A stretch of DNA of 64,000 bases from Brachybacterium ginsengisoli (GCF_002407065.1 NZ_CP023564.1:3038001-3102000), one strand, 5' to 3'. Shown: positions 34,576 to 43,631, counted from the stretch's first letter. Numbers and translations are program-made. Notes: generated by a model not told the origin, from the sequence alone.

Positions 34576-35802
34576 CTACCGATCGCGCCGGGCGCGGTGC
34601 GACCGTCGGACGCCCCGATCGGGCTCGACATCCGCCCCCACGCCCTCCTTCTCCTCGTGGCGCAGCGCCTCGTCGAGATAGGGCAGCGCGTACTCCACGT
34701 ACCCGCGCCCGGCAGGCCGGATCAGATCGTCCTCGATCAGCCGTTCGCGATAGGTGGACTGGTTGCGGGGGTCGATGCCCATGCGGCGCGCGATGTCGCC
34801 GACGGCCGACGGACCTTCGTCCTCGAGCATCGCCAGGAGGTACTCGCGCTTGCGCTGGCTCAGGCCCCGCAGCGCCGGGCCGTGGACGTTCTTGATCATC
34901 GCCGCGACCACGGTGGCGCGGGCGCTGCGGACGTCCTCGATCTCGATCGTCGGGGCGTCGCCGCTGTTCTGCCAGGCCTTGGAGCCGACGAGCTGGATCA
35001 GGTACGGGTAGCCGTGCGAGATCTCGCCCGCGAGCACCGCGGCCTCGGGGGTGATGGTGCGGGAGGTGTCCGCGACCGTCATCCGGATCGCCTCCGCCGC
35101 CGTGCCGACGTCCACGCTGCCCACCTCGATGCGGTGCGCGCGGCGCAGGAAGGTGGTGCGCTCGTGGTCCAGCAGCGCGTCGACTCCGGTGCGCACGCCC
35201 GCGGCGAGGAAGGCGACCGCGTGCCCGGAGCCGATCAGGTCCTGCACGTGCTGGGTGAGGGCGTGGAGCTGGTCGTGCTCGACGGACTGCAGCTCGTCGA
35301 GGGTGATCAGCAGGCCGCCGCCGTCCTCGTCGGTGAGGGCCGCGAGCCGGTCCAGCACCGTCGAGAGCACCTCCCCCTCTCCCTCGTAGCGCTGGACGAT
35401 GTCGCGAGAGGCGCTGACGCTCGCGATCCGCGCAGAGGTGAGGCGGGAGGTCTCCGCCTCGGGGTCCAGCTCCCGCAGGCGAGCGATCGCCTGGCTGCGC
35501 AGCTCGTCCGTGAGGGAGGTCGAGGAGGTGTGCATCCGCAGGTCGGTCCAGCCGGCATCCAGCGCGAGCTCGCGGAACTCGGTGAGCAGCACCGTCTTGC
35601 CGGAGCCGCGGGCACCCGAGATGAGGATCGCGCGGGCCTCGGGGACGTTCCCGGCCAGCGCGGCGGTGAACTCGTCGATCGCCACGTCGCGGCCGGCGAG
35701 GATCATCGGGGTCAGGCCGAAGCCCGGGGTGAAGGGGTTCGGCTCGCGGGGCGCCGGGGCGGGGGCCTGGGCGGGCGGGCGCTTCGAGGGGGTGGTCGCC
35801 AT
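34576..35802 (-). CDS. AAA/archaeal-ATPase-like protein with C-terminal winged helix
   Basis: A 408-residue P-loop ATPase. After a Pro/Ala-rich tail (1-25), NPFTPGFGLTPMILAGRD leads into Walker A GARGSGKTVLLTEF (63-76) and Walker B LLITLDELQSV (near 150). A sensor-like AFLAAGVRTG follows. Residues about 310-375 form a winged helix (SQRKREYLLAMLEDEGPSA, DPRNQSTYRERLIEDDLIR), the AAA plus winged-helix plan of Orc1/Cdc6-like and STAND-type ATPases. It may bind DNA or act as a signalling switch. A CACCAT hexamer lies 6 nt before the ATG. No obvious partner gene adjoins. Confidence 0.8.
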   Translation of the reverse strand: MATTPSKRPPAQAPAPAPREPNPFTPGFGLTPMILAGRDVAIDEFTAALAGNVPEARAILISGARGSGKTVLLTEFRELALDAGWTDLRMHTSSTSLTDELRSQAIARLRELDPEAETSRLTSARIASVSASRDIVQRYEGEGEVLSTVLDRLAALTDEDGGGLLITLDELQSVEHDQLHALTQHVQDLIGSGHAVAFLAAGVRTGVDALLDHERTTFLRRAHRIEVGSVDVGTAAEAIRMTVADTSRTITPEAAVLAGEISHGYPYLIQLVGSKAWQNSGDAPTIEIEDVRSARATVVAAMIKNVHGPALRGLSQRKREYLLAMLEDEGPSAVGDIARRMGIDPRNQSTYRERLIEDDLIRPAGRGYVEYALPYLDEALRHEEKEGVGADVEPDRGVRRSHRARRDR

Positions 35803-36100
35803 GGAGCCATGGTGCGCCGTATGTCGGTGTATGTACAGGCGGGGCGGGGCTGGCGGCGGTGCGATCGAGGGACTGGAACGACGGTGGCGACCTTTCCTCC
35901 ACCATGACATCGGAGTGAATTCAGGAATGCGCTGCTGACATTCCGTCCACGACAGCTTCGAGTCGCTCCGATCGACAGGGGCCCGTTCACTGCGGCGCGA
36001 GGGGGACCTCTCACCCGCGGACCTCGTGCCGTCATCAAGGAGCACTCTGCTCGTGCCATGAACTGCACAGACAGTCTGGCTCACCGACGTCAACCTCGAC

Positions 36101-36166
36101 CGTTCCTCCACAGTGTCGAGTTATCCACAGAACCGTTCCTCCACAGTCAGTGGTTATCCACAGATT
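36101..36166 (+). repeat. two tandem 33-bp units, each with a DnaA box
   Basis: Two adjacent 33-bp units (36101-36133, 36134-36166). Each begins CGTTCCTCCACAG and, 7 bp later, has TTATCCACAGA; the 7 bp between and the last two bases differ. TTATCCACA (36121-36129 and 36154-36162) is a perfect DnaA box. They lie about 55-120 bp upstream of the likely transcription start of the HNH gene. Confidence 0.7.
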
Positions 36167-36210
36167 TGTCCCCATTTCTCGATGATCCTTCAGTAGGGGT
36201 GTCGGGGAAA

Positions 36211-36216
36211 TAGAAT
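36211..36216 (+). promoter_or_regulatory. -10 hexamer for the HNH gene
   Basis: TAGAAT, one of the best -10 matches in the window, with TTCAGT 16 bp upstream as a weak -35. It would give a 5' leader of about 50 nt with a GGGGAGGGGG ribosome site. Confidence 0.45.
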
Positions 36217-36275
36217 GGGGTTATTGCGGAGGTGGTTCGCGGGAGTGTTTCGAGTGTGGGGAGGGGGTGGTGGTG

Positions 36276-37967
36276 ATGGGTGAGTTCGAGGAGGGGGTCG
36301 AGGTGTTCGAGCGGGATGGTGCGGCCGACGGGTCGGTGGCTTCAGGGTCCGGGCCGGCTTCACCGCGCGGCCCCGTTCCCATCTCTGCTGCTGGCGCTGC
36401 TTCGGGTCTCGCGGGTCGTCTCGACGATGCTCTGTCGGAGGTCACTTCGTCGGTGGTCCTTCCGGAGTGGCGGGTCCGGGCCCGTAAGGAGCTCACGCGG
36501 GAGCGGGTCGTTCAGGAGGTCGAGCCCGACACCATCGAGGCTGCCAGAGTCGAATCTCTGCATGGTCTGATGAGGCAGCGGGCCCGTCTCCATGCCCAGC
36601 ATCTGCGGCAGGTGGCGGTGTTCTTCCGGGAGGATCCTGAGGTGCAGGGCCTGCTGAAGGACGCGGATCTGACGGCGTTGAAGATCGCGACCGGGCTGCG
36701 CTGCTCCTACCTTCAGGCCACCTCGCAGGTCCATGATGCGTATCGGGCGGTGGAGTGGATGCCGCTGACGTTCGAGTACCTCCGTCGCGGGGACCTGCCC
36801 GAGGCCTGGCATCGATCCCTGCTGCGCCGGGTGCGGCGCTTGAGCGAGGAGCAGGTCCGGCAGGTCGATGCCCGGATCGCCGAGGTCGAGCTGCCCTCCA
36901 TCTCCCTGGCGACGTTCGACAAGCAGGTCTCTGTCGCGGTCGCTCTCGCGACCGCGGGCACTCTCCCTGCCCCGCCTTCCAGTTCCAGGGATGTGGAGGT
37001 CGTGGGCGTGGACCCGGAGGTGGGGACCGCGTCGTTGCTGGTGACGGGCCCGATCCTGGAGATCACGGGCCTCGCCCACCGGCTCGATCTCGCTGCGCGC
37101 ACGGTCCAGAAGACTCAGCGGGCGATGCTCGAGGACGGGACGGAGGGGCCGATCCCGTTCGACCTCGACGAGTCCCTTCGCGAAAACGGCAGAGCCGCCT
37201 CGCTGCGGGCCCTGAGATACGCGATCCTCACCCACTCGATCCTGGACATCGATCCGGTCCAGGAGACCCGCACCCCGTTCAAGCTCCTGGTCACCGTGCC
37301 CGTCACGACGCTGCTGGGCATGGATGACTCACCCGCGATGCTCGAGGGCATGACACCGATCCCGGCCGAGCTCGCCCGGGACCTGGCCGGGAAGGAGACG
37401 ACCTGGCAGCGGATCCTCACCGACCCGATCACCGGCGCGCACCTCCCCGTCGACGCGACCACGTATCAGCCCTCGGCGCAGATGCGGCTCCAGCTCCGGC
37501 TGCGCCACCCCGTCTGCGCCGCACCGGGCTGCACCCGATCGACCGTGCTCGCGGCAGAGGACGACCACATCATCGAGTACGACCACGACCACCCCGCCCG
37601 AGGCGGACCCACCTCGCTGTGGAACCTCCACCGATTGTGCTGGCAGCACCACCAGCTCAAGACCGCCGGCCTCATCGACCCCGACCGCGACCCGAGAGAC
37701 GACCCTGCCCGCGAAGACCGCACCACACCCGCCGGACCGCTCGAGACGACCTGGAAGATCGGGCCGCTCCGCGCCCGCACCCGGGAACACACCGACCTCC
37801 TCACCCCCGAGACCGTGAAGACCCTCGACCAGGCCTGGACCCTCCACCAACGCACCCGACGCGTCCAGCAAGCACTGGCCAACCAGGACCGGACCAGGCC
37901 CAGCCCCGACACCCGCCGCGTCATCCCACCCGGCGCCACCCCCGAGTACCCCGACCCGCCCTACTGA
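36276..37967 (+). CDS. DUF222 / HNH endonuclease signature protein (REP13E12 type)
   Basis: A 563-residue protein of the actinobacterial 13E12 repeat family. An N-terminal helical DUF222 domain (about 55-350) includes QHLRQVAVFFREDPEVQGLL-like sequence and ATGLRCSYLQATSQVHDAY. A C-terminal HNH domain (about 410-465) has HPVCAAPGCTR, then EDDHIIEYDHDHPARGG and LWNLHRLCWQHHQLK. It would be a DNA nuclease; these genes occur in many copies per genome and can host phage integration sites in mycobacteria. ATG 36276 is preferred over three preceding GTG codons because of GGGGAGGGGG 8 nt upstream. Confidence 0.9.
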   Translation: MGEFEEGVEVFERDGAADGSVASGSGPASPRGPVPISAAGAASGLAGRLDDALSEVTSSVVLPEWRVRARKELTRERVVQEVEPDTIEAARVESLHGLMRQRARLHAQHLRQVAVFFREDPEVQGLLKDADLTALKIATGLRCSYLQATSQVHDAYRAVEWMPLTFEYLRRGDLPEAWHRSLLRRVRRLSEEQVRQVDARIAEVELPSISLATFDKQVSVAVALATAGTLPAPPSSSRDVEVVGVDPEVGTASLLVTGPILEITGLAHRLDLAARTVQKTQRAMLEDGTEGPIPFDLDESLRENGRAASLRALRYAILTHSILDIDPVQETRTPFKLLVTVPVTTLLGMDDSPAMLEGMTPIPAELARDLAGKETTWQRILTDPITGAHLPVDATTYQPSAQMRLQLRLRHPVCAAPGCTRSTVLAAEDDHIIEYDHDHPARGGPTSLWNLHRLCWQHHQLKTAGLIDPDRDPRDDPAREDRTTPAGPLETTWKIGPLRARTREHTDLLTPETVKTLDQAWTLHQRTRRVQQALANQDRTRPSPDTRRVIPPGATPEYPDPPY

Positions 37968-37974
37968 CCGGGCG

Positions 37975-38556
37975 TCATGACGCCGCGATCTCGACCCCCG
38001 CGTCCGTCAGCTCCCGCTCCAGCTCAGCGACGCCATCGGCATGCACCGCCGCGGTCAGGTCGCGCAGCACCCGCACCGAGGCACCGGCCGCCGCCGCACC
38101 GAGCGCCGTCGCGCGGACGCAGAAGTCATAGGCGAGGCCCACCACGTCCACCCGGTCACCCTCGGACAGCAGCTCCTGGACCGATTCGCCGGTCGCGACC
38201 ACGGCCCCCTCGAGGGCGCTGTAGGAGGGGACGCCATACCCCTTGTGCGCGATCTCGAGGCGGGCGAGCCCCTCCAGCTCCGGATGCAGCGCCGCACCGG
38301 GAGTCCCCGCCACGCAGTGCACCGGCCAGGTGTCGGCGAAATCGGGTGCGGCGGGCGGGACGGCGAAGTGGCCGCCGTTGTCCGTGTCCCCGCGATGCCA
38401 GTCCTGACTGGCCAGGACGCGGTCGTACCGTCCGCCCTGTGACCGCACGAAGGCGGCGATCCCCGCCGCCACCGCGGCTCCGCCGTCGACTCCGAGCGCA
38501 CCGCCCTCGCAGAAGTCGTTCTGGACATCGACGACGATCAGCATGCTCGATGACAT
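37975..38556 (-). CDS. pncA: nicotinamidase / isochorismatase-family amidohydrolase
   Basis: A 193-residue cysteine hydrolase. The catalytic triad is Asp10 (VVDVQNDFCEGG), Lys105 (IAHKGYG) and Cys146 (AYDFCVRATALG). The metal ligands of nicotinamidase, Asp52, His54 and His63, are in SQDWHRGDTDNGGHF. This set is diagnostic of PncA rather than plain isochorismatase, so it should convert nicotinamide to nicotinate for NAD salvage and could activate pyrazinamide. GAGGAG lies 6-7 nt before ATG 38556. It converges on the HNH gene with a 7 nt gap and diverges from the FadH-like gene. Confidence 0.88.
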   Translation of the reverse strand: MSSSMLIVVDVQNDFCEGGALGVDGGAAVAAGIAAFVRSQGGRYDRVLASQDWHRGDTDNGGHFAVPPAAPDFADTWPVHCVAGTPGAALHPELEGLARLEIAHKGYGVPSYSALEGAVVATGESVQELLSEGDRVDVVGLAYDFCVRATALGAAAAGASVRVLRDLTAAVHADGVAELERELTDAGVEIAAS

Positions 38557-38655
38557 GGGGTTCTCCTCGTGCACTCCGCTCCGGCGACAGGACTCCGTTC
38601 CAGGGTACGCAGGGCTGCGTACCGATCCGTCGGCAGACCCTGGCACAATCGCGGC

Positions 38656-40719
38656 ATGTCAGTGTCGCTCCCCCACCCCACCGCGCCGCGCGACCTCACC
38701 CACCTCCTCTCCCCGCTGGACATGGGACGCTTCGAGGTGCGGAACCGGATCGTGATGGGCTCGATGCACGTGGGCCTCGAGGACCGCCCGGCCGACGCGA
38801 AGAAGCTCGCGGCCTACCTCGGCGAGCGCGCCCGCGGCGGCGTCGGCCTGATCGTGACCGGCGGCTTCTCCCCCGACCGCACCGGTCGACTGACCCCCGG
38901 CGGCGCCCAGGCCGATGCCCGCACGATGCGCCGCCACGAGATCATCACCCGCGAGGTCCACGAGGCCGACGGGCGGATCCTGCTCCAGCTGCTGCACGCC
39001 GGCCGCTACGCCTTCCACCCTCTGGCCGCCTCCTCCGCCGCCGGGAAGTCGCCGCTCTCCCCGTTCCGCGCGCGCCGCCTGACCCGCCGCGGGGCGCACC
39101 GCACCGTCGAGCACTTCGCCGAGGCGGCCCGACGCGCGATCGGCGCCGGGTACGACGGCGTGGAGATCATGGGCTCCGAGGGCTACCTGCTAAACCAGTT
39201 CCTCGCCCCCGCGACCAACCGCCGCCGCGACCGCTGGGGGCGCGACGCCGAAGGACGGCGCGCACTGCCGCTCGCCGTGGCCGCCGCCATGCGGGAGGCG
39301 ATCGGCGAGGACGCCCTGCTCAGCTACCGGATCTCCCTGCTGGACCTGGTCCCCGGCGGCCAGACCTGGGAGGAGACCGCCGCCCTGGCCCGCGGCCTCA
39401 CCGAACGCGGCGTCGACGTGCTCTCCTCGGGCATCGGCTGGCACGAGGCGCGCGTACCCACGATCGTCACCTCCGTGCCGCGCGCCGCCTTCGCCGAGAA
39501 TACCGCGGCGCTGCGCGAGCTGGTGGACGTGCCGGTCATCGCCTCGAACCGTATCCACGACCCCGCAGTCGCGGAGCAGGTCCTCGCCACCGGCCAGGCG
39601 GACCTCGTCTCGATGGCCCGGCCGCTGCTCGCCGACCCGCACCTGCCGCGCAAGCTCGCGGAGAGCCGCGCCGCGCAGGTCGTCGCCTGCATCTCCTGCA
39701 ACCAGGCCTGCCTGGACAAGGTCTTCGAGGGAAAGCGGGCCAGCTGCCTGGTCAACCCGCGCGCCGGCCACGAGACCGAGCTGGTGCTGAGGCCCGTCAT
39801 CCCCCGTCGGGCGCGGAAGGTCGCCGTCGTCGGCGCCGGGCCCGCAGGGCTCGAGGCGGCCCTCGCCGCCGCCGAGCGCGGACACATCGTCACCCTCTTC
39901 GAGGCGACGAGCGAGATCGGCGGACAGCTGCGGCTGGCCGCCCGCATCCCCGGCAAGGAGGACTACGCGCAGGCGCTGACCTCCTGGCGGATGCGGCTCG
40001 CGGCCGCGGGCGTCGGGATCCGGCTGGAGACCCGGCCGACGCCGAGCGACCTCCAGGGGTTCCACGACGTCATCGTCGCCACCGGCGTCGCACCGCGCGA
40101 GATCGATCTGCCCTCCGACGGCGGACCCCAGGTGATCAGCTACGTGGACCTGCTCGAGGGCCGCGCCGAGGCCGGTGACCGGGTCGCGATCATCGGCGCC
40201 GGCGGCATCGGCGTCGACGTCGCGGAGTTCCTCAGCGCACCGCGCCCCTCCCCGAGCCTCGACGTCGCCGCCTGGAAGTCCCATTGGGGCGTGGTCGCGG
40301 CCGACGAGGAGCACCGCGGAGGCGTCGCCACCCGCCCCGTCGAGGAGGCGCAGCGCGAGGTGCACCTGCTGCAGCGCAAGGAGACCCGGATCGGCGCCGG
40401 CCTCGGCCGCACCACCGGCTGGGTGCACCGCGCGGAGCTGCGCCACGCCGGCATCCACCAGCATCGCGGCGTCACCTACCGACGGGTCGACGACCAGGGG
40501 CTGCACATCACCGAGGACGGCGAGGAGCGGGTGCTCGAGGTGGACACCGTGGTGGTGTGCGCCGGGCAGGTGAGTGTGGACGCCCTGGCCGCCGAGGTCA
40601 CCGCCGCCCGGAAGGGCCGCGCGCCGCGGGTCCACGTGGTCGGCGGGGCGGACCTCGCCGCGGAGCTCGACGCCGAGCGCGCGATCCGTCAGGCCGTCGA
40701 GGTGGTGGCGGGGCTGTAG
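38656..40719 (+). CDS. 2,4-dienoyl-CoA reductase-like NADH:flavin oxidoreductase
   Basis: A 687-residue FMN/FAD/4Fe-4S enzyme of the FadH/trimethylamine dehydrogenase family. The N-terminal OYE-like barrel (1-340) has IVMGSMHVGLED, LLQLLHAGRYA and GYDGVEIMGSEGYLLNQFLA. The Fe-S ligands are in CISCNQACLDKVFEGK followed by SCLVNPRA (near 350). The C-terminal half holds VAVVGAGPAGLEAALAAA (FAD) and VAIIGAGGIGVDVAEFL (NADPH). The architecture and GSEGYLLNQF match FadH closely, so reduction of 2,4-dienoyl-CoA in beta-oxidation is likely, though no other beta-oxidation gene adjoins. CACAAT lies 6 nt before the ATG. Confidence 0.88.
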   Translation: MSVSLPHPTAPRDLTHLLSPLDMGRFEVRNRIVMGSMHVGLEDRPADAKKLAAYLGERARGGVGLIVTGGFSPDRTGRLTPGGAQADARTMRRHEIITREVHEADGRILLQLLHAGRYAFHPLAASSAAGKSPLSPFRARRLTRRGAHRTVEHFAEAARRAIGAGYDGVEIMGSEGYLLNQFLAPATNRRRDRWGRDAEGRRALPLAVAAAMREAIGEDALLSYRISLLDLVPGGQTWEETAALARGLTERGVDVLSSGIGWHEARVPTIVTSVPRAAFAENTAALRELVDVPVIASNRIHDPAVAEQVLATGQADLVSMARPLLADPHLPRKLAESRAAQVVACISCNQACLDKVFEGKRASCLVNPRAGHETELVLRPVIPRRARKVAVVGAGPAGLEAALAAAERGHIVTLFEATSEIGGQLRLAARIPGKEDYAQALTSWRMRLAAAGVGIRLETRPTPSDLQGFHDVIVATGVAPREIDLPSDGGPQVISYVDLLEGRAEAGDRVAIIGAGGIGVDVAEFLSAPRPSPSLDVAAWKSHWGVVAADEEHRGGVATRPVEEAQREVHLLQRKETRIGAGLGRTTGWVHRAELRHAGIHQHRGVTYRRVDDQGLHITEDGEERVLEVDTVVVCAGQVSVDALAAEVTAARKGRAPRVHVVGGADLAAELDAERAIRQAVEVVAGL

Positions 40720-40723
40720 TGCC

Positions 40724-42625
40724 TCAGATGCCCTCGAGCACCTCGCGGGCGATCGGTCCGGCGGACACGGAGCCGTAGCTGCCGTCCTCGACGAACGCCG
40801 CGACCACCACATCGCCCTGGGCCACGATGACCCACGAGTGGAGCTTCAGCTCTCCCTCGGAGTTCGTCCACTCGGCCGTGCCGGTCTTGCCGATCACGGG
40901 CTCTCCGGGCAGGTCCGCGAAGTCGTCGAGGCTGCCGTCGGTGACGACACCGCGCAGCATCTCCTGCATCTGGGACGCCTCCCCCTCGGTGAGCGGGGTC
41001 GGGACCTCCGGGGTGGTCGGCTCCTGATCGGCGAGGATCCGCGGGGCCACGGTCTCCCCCTTCTGGATGCTCGCGAGCACCACCGCCATCGCCAGCGGCG
41101 AGGCGAGCACGCGGCCCTGGCCCATCATCGCGGCGGCGTGCTCGGCCCCCTCGTCGGCCGGATCGATCGAGCCCATGAAGGCATCCAGCCCTGCCGGCGC
41201 CTCCTGGCCGAGGCCCAGGGTGGTCGCGGCGTCGGCGAGCGCGGGCTGGTCGACCGTCTCGTGCTGGAGCAGCATCGCGGTGTTGCACGAGTGCGCGATC
41301 GCGGAGCGCAGCGGCATCGTGCCGAACAGGGAGGGGTCCATCGAGTCGGCGTTCTTGAAGCTGCGACCGGCGACCGTCGCGGTCTCGGGGCACTCCACCG
41401 GGGTGTCCGGCGTGACGCCGGCCCGCAGCAGGCCGAGCGCCGTGACCGCCTTGAAGGTCGACCCGGGGGCGTACTGGCCCACCAGACCCACCGGGTAGGA
41501 CTGGCCGGTGGGGCCGAGCGCGGCGGCGAGCACATCGCCGGTCGAGGGCTGCAGCACGATCACGGCCGACGGGGAGTCCTCGTCGGCGATCGCCGACGTG
41601 GCGACGTCCTGCATGCCGGAGTCGAGGGTGAGCGGCACCTTCTCCCCGTCGGTGGGCTCGACGCGGTGCAGCTCGCGCTTCGCGTCGCTGTCCTCGTCGA
41701 CGGCCGCGACCTGCACGCCCGGGGTGCCGAGCAGCTGCTCCTGGGTCGCGCCGACCACGCCGCCGCTGGCGACCAGGTCGCCGGCCACGAGCTTCCCGTC
41801 GGACTTCTCGATGTCCTCGGCGCTCGCCTCGCGCAGGGAGCCGAGCACCCCGGGGGCGTAGGCGCGCTCCAGGGCGAGCGGCCGGGTGCCGTCCACGGCG
41901 CGGTACCCGGTGACCTGCTCGGCGTCCGAGAGCGGGTAGTCGCCGGCGGCCTCCTCGCGGATCGTCAGCGCGGCGACGAAAGCCTCCGGCCCGTGGTCGG
42001 CGACGCTCGTGGCGAAGCGGTCCGGATCGATGCCGAGCAGGTCGGCGAGCTTGCGCGCGGCGGGCTCGAGCTCGTCCTCCTCCAGCTGGGTCTTGTCCAG
42101 GCCCAGGGTGATCACGGGGCGCTCGGCGTAGAGCACCTCGCCGTCGCGGTCGGTGACGCTGCCGAGCGTCGGATCGAGGGAGGAGAGGTCGAGGTGCTCG
42201 GTCGCGGTGAGACCGGGGGCGTAGGCCGACGGCGCGAGGTCCGCGCTCCAGCCGCCGTCCCCGCGATGCAGCGTGGCCTCGGTGGTGTACTTCCAGGTCC
42301 CGGCCTCGTCGGGGAGGGTCCAGGTCCACTCGAGGGTGGCGGTGCGGGTGTCGTCCTCGACGCTGCCGGGGTCGGCGAGCGCGACCTCCGGGACGGCACC
42401 GGCCTCGAGGAGCGGTCCGAGGATGCGCTCCTGCTCGGCGGCGTCGGCCCCGGCGGGGACCTCACCGGCGGTGAGCGAGGCGGCGAGCGCCTCGGCCTCC
42501 TCGGTGCCGTCGCCGAAGCGGTCGCGGAGGAGCACGAAGGCGGCCACCAGCGCTGCGATCACCAGCACGGCGACGAGGGCGAGCAGGGGTCCGCGGCGAC
42601 GCGGGGAGGCGGGAGCGTGGGCCAT
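40724..42625 (-). CDS. class B penicillin-binding protein with MecA_N/NTF2-like domain
   Basis: A 633-residue membrane-anchored transpeptidase. One N-terminal helix (LLALVAVLVIAALVAAFVLL, about 14-33) precedes an NTF2-like MecA_N domain (about 45-150), a dimerisation domain, and the transpeptidase domain (about 330-633). Active-site motifs are PGSTFKAV (SxxK, near 392), AHSCNTAM (SxN, near 445) and GKTGTAEW (KTG, near 595). This is the architecture of PBP2a/PBP3-like and PbpA-type proteins. GAGGAT sits 6 nt before the ATG. Only 29 bp separate it from the divergent PfkB gene. Confidence 0.9.
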   Translation of the reverse strand: MAHAPASPRRRGPLLALVAVLVIAALVAAFVLLRDRFGDGTEEAEALAASLTAGEVPAGADAAEQERILGPLLEAGAVPEVALADPGSVEDDTRTATLEWTWTLPDEAGTWKYTTEATLHRGDGGWSADLAPSAYAPGLTATEHLDLSSLDPTLGSVTDRDGEVLYAERPVITLGLDKTQLEEDELEPAARKLADLLGIDPDRFATSVADHGPEAFVAALTIREEAAGDYPLSDAEQVTGYRAVDGTRPLALERAYAPGVLGSLREASAEDIEKSDGKLVAGDLVASGGVVGATQEQLLGTPGVQVAAVDEDSDAKRELHRVEPTDGEKVPLTLDSGMQDVATSAIADEDSPSAVIVLQPSTGDVLAAALGPTGQSYPVGLVGQYAPGSTFKAVTALGLLRAGVTPDTPVECPETATVAGRSFKNADSMDPSLFGTMPLRSAIAHSCNTAMLLQHETVDQPALADAATTLGLGQEAPAGLDAFMGSIDPADEGAEHAAAMMGQGRVLASPLAMAVVLASIQKGETVAPRILADQEPTTPEVPTPLTEGEASQMQEMLRGVVTDGSLDDFADLPGEPVIGKTGTAEWTNSEGELKLHSWVIVAQGDVVVAAFVEDGSYGSVSAGPIAREVLEGI

Positions 42626-42631
42626 GCCGCC

Positions 42632-42637
42632 ATCCTC
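42632..42637 (-). promoter_or_regulatory. -10-like hexamer for leaderless PBP mRNA
   Basis: GAGGAT on the minus strand, 6 nt before the PBP ATG at 42625. It faces away from the TAGACT of the divergent gene, 5 bp distant. Confidence 0.4.
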
Positions 42638-42642
42638 GCACC

Positions 42643-42648
42643 TAGACT
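42643..42648 (+). promoter_or_regulatory. -10 hexamer for leaderless PfkB kinase mRNA
   Basis: TAGACT, 6 nt before ATG 42655. Its -35 region would lie inside the first codons of the PBP gene. Confidence 0.5.
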
Positions 42649-42654
42649 CGCCCC

Positions 42655-43566
42655 ATGCCCCGAGTGCTCCACACCGCCCAGGCTCTCGTCGACGTGATCC
42701 TGGAGGTCGACGCGCTGCCCCTGCGCGGCGGCAATGTCAACGCCCGCAGCGAGCAGAAGTACGCCGGCGGCGCCGTGACCACGCTGATCGCGGCCGCCCG
42801 CACCGGCGCCGAGGCCGTGCACGGCGGAGCGCACGGCACCGGCCCGAACGGCGACCTGATCCGTGAGGCCCTCGCCCGGGACGGCATCGCGCTCTCGGAC
42901 GCGCCCCGCCCGGACGCCGACACCGGGTACTGCACCGTGCTGATCGAACCCTCGGCGGAGCGCACCTTCCTCACCGTCTACGGCGCGGAGCGGGACATCA
43001 CCGCCGCCTCGCTGGCCACGCTCGAGCCGCAGGCCGGGGACCTGGTGTGCGTCTCGGGCTACAGCCTGTTCGAGCCCACCCGGGAGCCGCTGCTGGAGTT
43101 CCTCGAGGCGCTGCCGGCCGGGGTGGACGTGGTCCTGGATCCCGGGGACCCCTTCGCCGACTTCCCCGAGGAGGTGCAGCGCCGGGTGCTGGCGTGCACG
43201 ACGGTGTGGACCTCGAACGCCGATGAGGCCCGGGCGCTCACCGATCTCGACGACCTCGAGGACACGCCGCAGGCGATCCGTCGGCGGCTGCGGCCTGGAG
43301 CGGTCGTGATCGTGCGCGACGGCGATCGTGGCTGCCTCGTCTTCCACCACGGGCGCGGCACCGAGATCCCCGCCTTCCCGCAGACCCCGGTGGACACCAA
43401 CGGCGCCGGCGACACCCACACCGGGGTGCTGCTGGCGGAGCGGGCCCTCGGCGCGGACTGGGAGTCCGGCGCGACCCGCGCGAACGCCGCTGCGGCGATC
43501 GCGGTGACCCGGCGCGGCACGGAGAGCGCCCCCACCCGCGACGAGGTGGACGCGTTCCTCGCCTGA
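42655..43566 (+). CDS. PfkB-family carbohydrate kinase
   Basis: A 303-residue ribokinase-like sugar kinase. PfkB signature 1 is around RSEQKYAGGAVTTLIAAART (about 31-50), and signature 2 is DTNGAGDTHTGVLLAERAL (about 245-263), with the catalytic Asp in GAGD. VWTSNADEARALTDLDD near 184 is also typical. The sugar or nucleoside substrate is unknown. It is divergently transcribed from the PBP gene across 29 bp, so their promoters must overlap. Confidence 0.88.
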   Translation: MPRVLHTAQALVDVILEVDALPLRGGNVNARSEQKYAGGAVTTLIAAARTGAEAVHGGAHGTGPNGDLIREALARDGIALSDAPRPDADTGYCTVLIEPSAERTFLTVYGAERDITAASLATLEPQAGDLVCVSGYSLFEPTREPLLEFLEALPAGVDVVLDPGDPFADFPEEVQRRVLACTTVWTSNADEARALTDLDDLEDTPQAIRRRLRPGAVVIVRDGDRGCLVFHHGRGTEIPAFPQTPVDTNGAGDTHTGVLLAERALGADWESGATRANAAAAIAVTRRGTESAPTRDEVDAFLA

Positions 43567-43631
43567 GAGCGCATCCAGCACCGCCCCCTACGATGGAGGC
43601 GCACGTCACCCTCGAGACGGATCAGGAGACC

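Larger units (their letters stand above)
35803..36275. other. 473-bp gene-free region with DnaA boxes and a promoter
   Basis: The stretch between the ATPase and HNH starts is less GC-rich than its surroundings and has no convincing coding frame on either strand. Its left two thirds show nothing I can name apart from an EcoRI-like GAATTC. The right third holds the tandem 33-bp repeats, a promoter and an inverted repeat CCCCATT/AATGGGG (36170-36176, 36214-36220). Confidence 0.6.

Noticed and set aside
36101..36166. Origin of replication suggested by two perfect DnaA boxes
   Set aside because: Only two boxes, no AT-rich unwinding element, and no dnaA, dnaN, rpmH or parAB nearby. A regulatory or repeat-family role is more likely.
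36101..36166. CRISPR-like short array
   Set aside because: Only two units, directly adjacent, with the differing 7 bp inside the unit rather than a spacer; no cas genes in the window.
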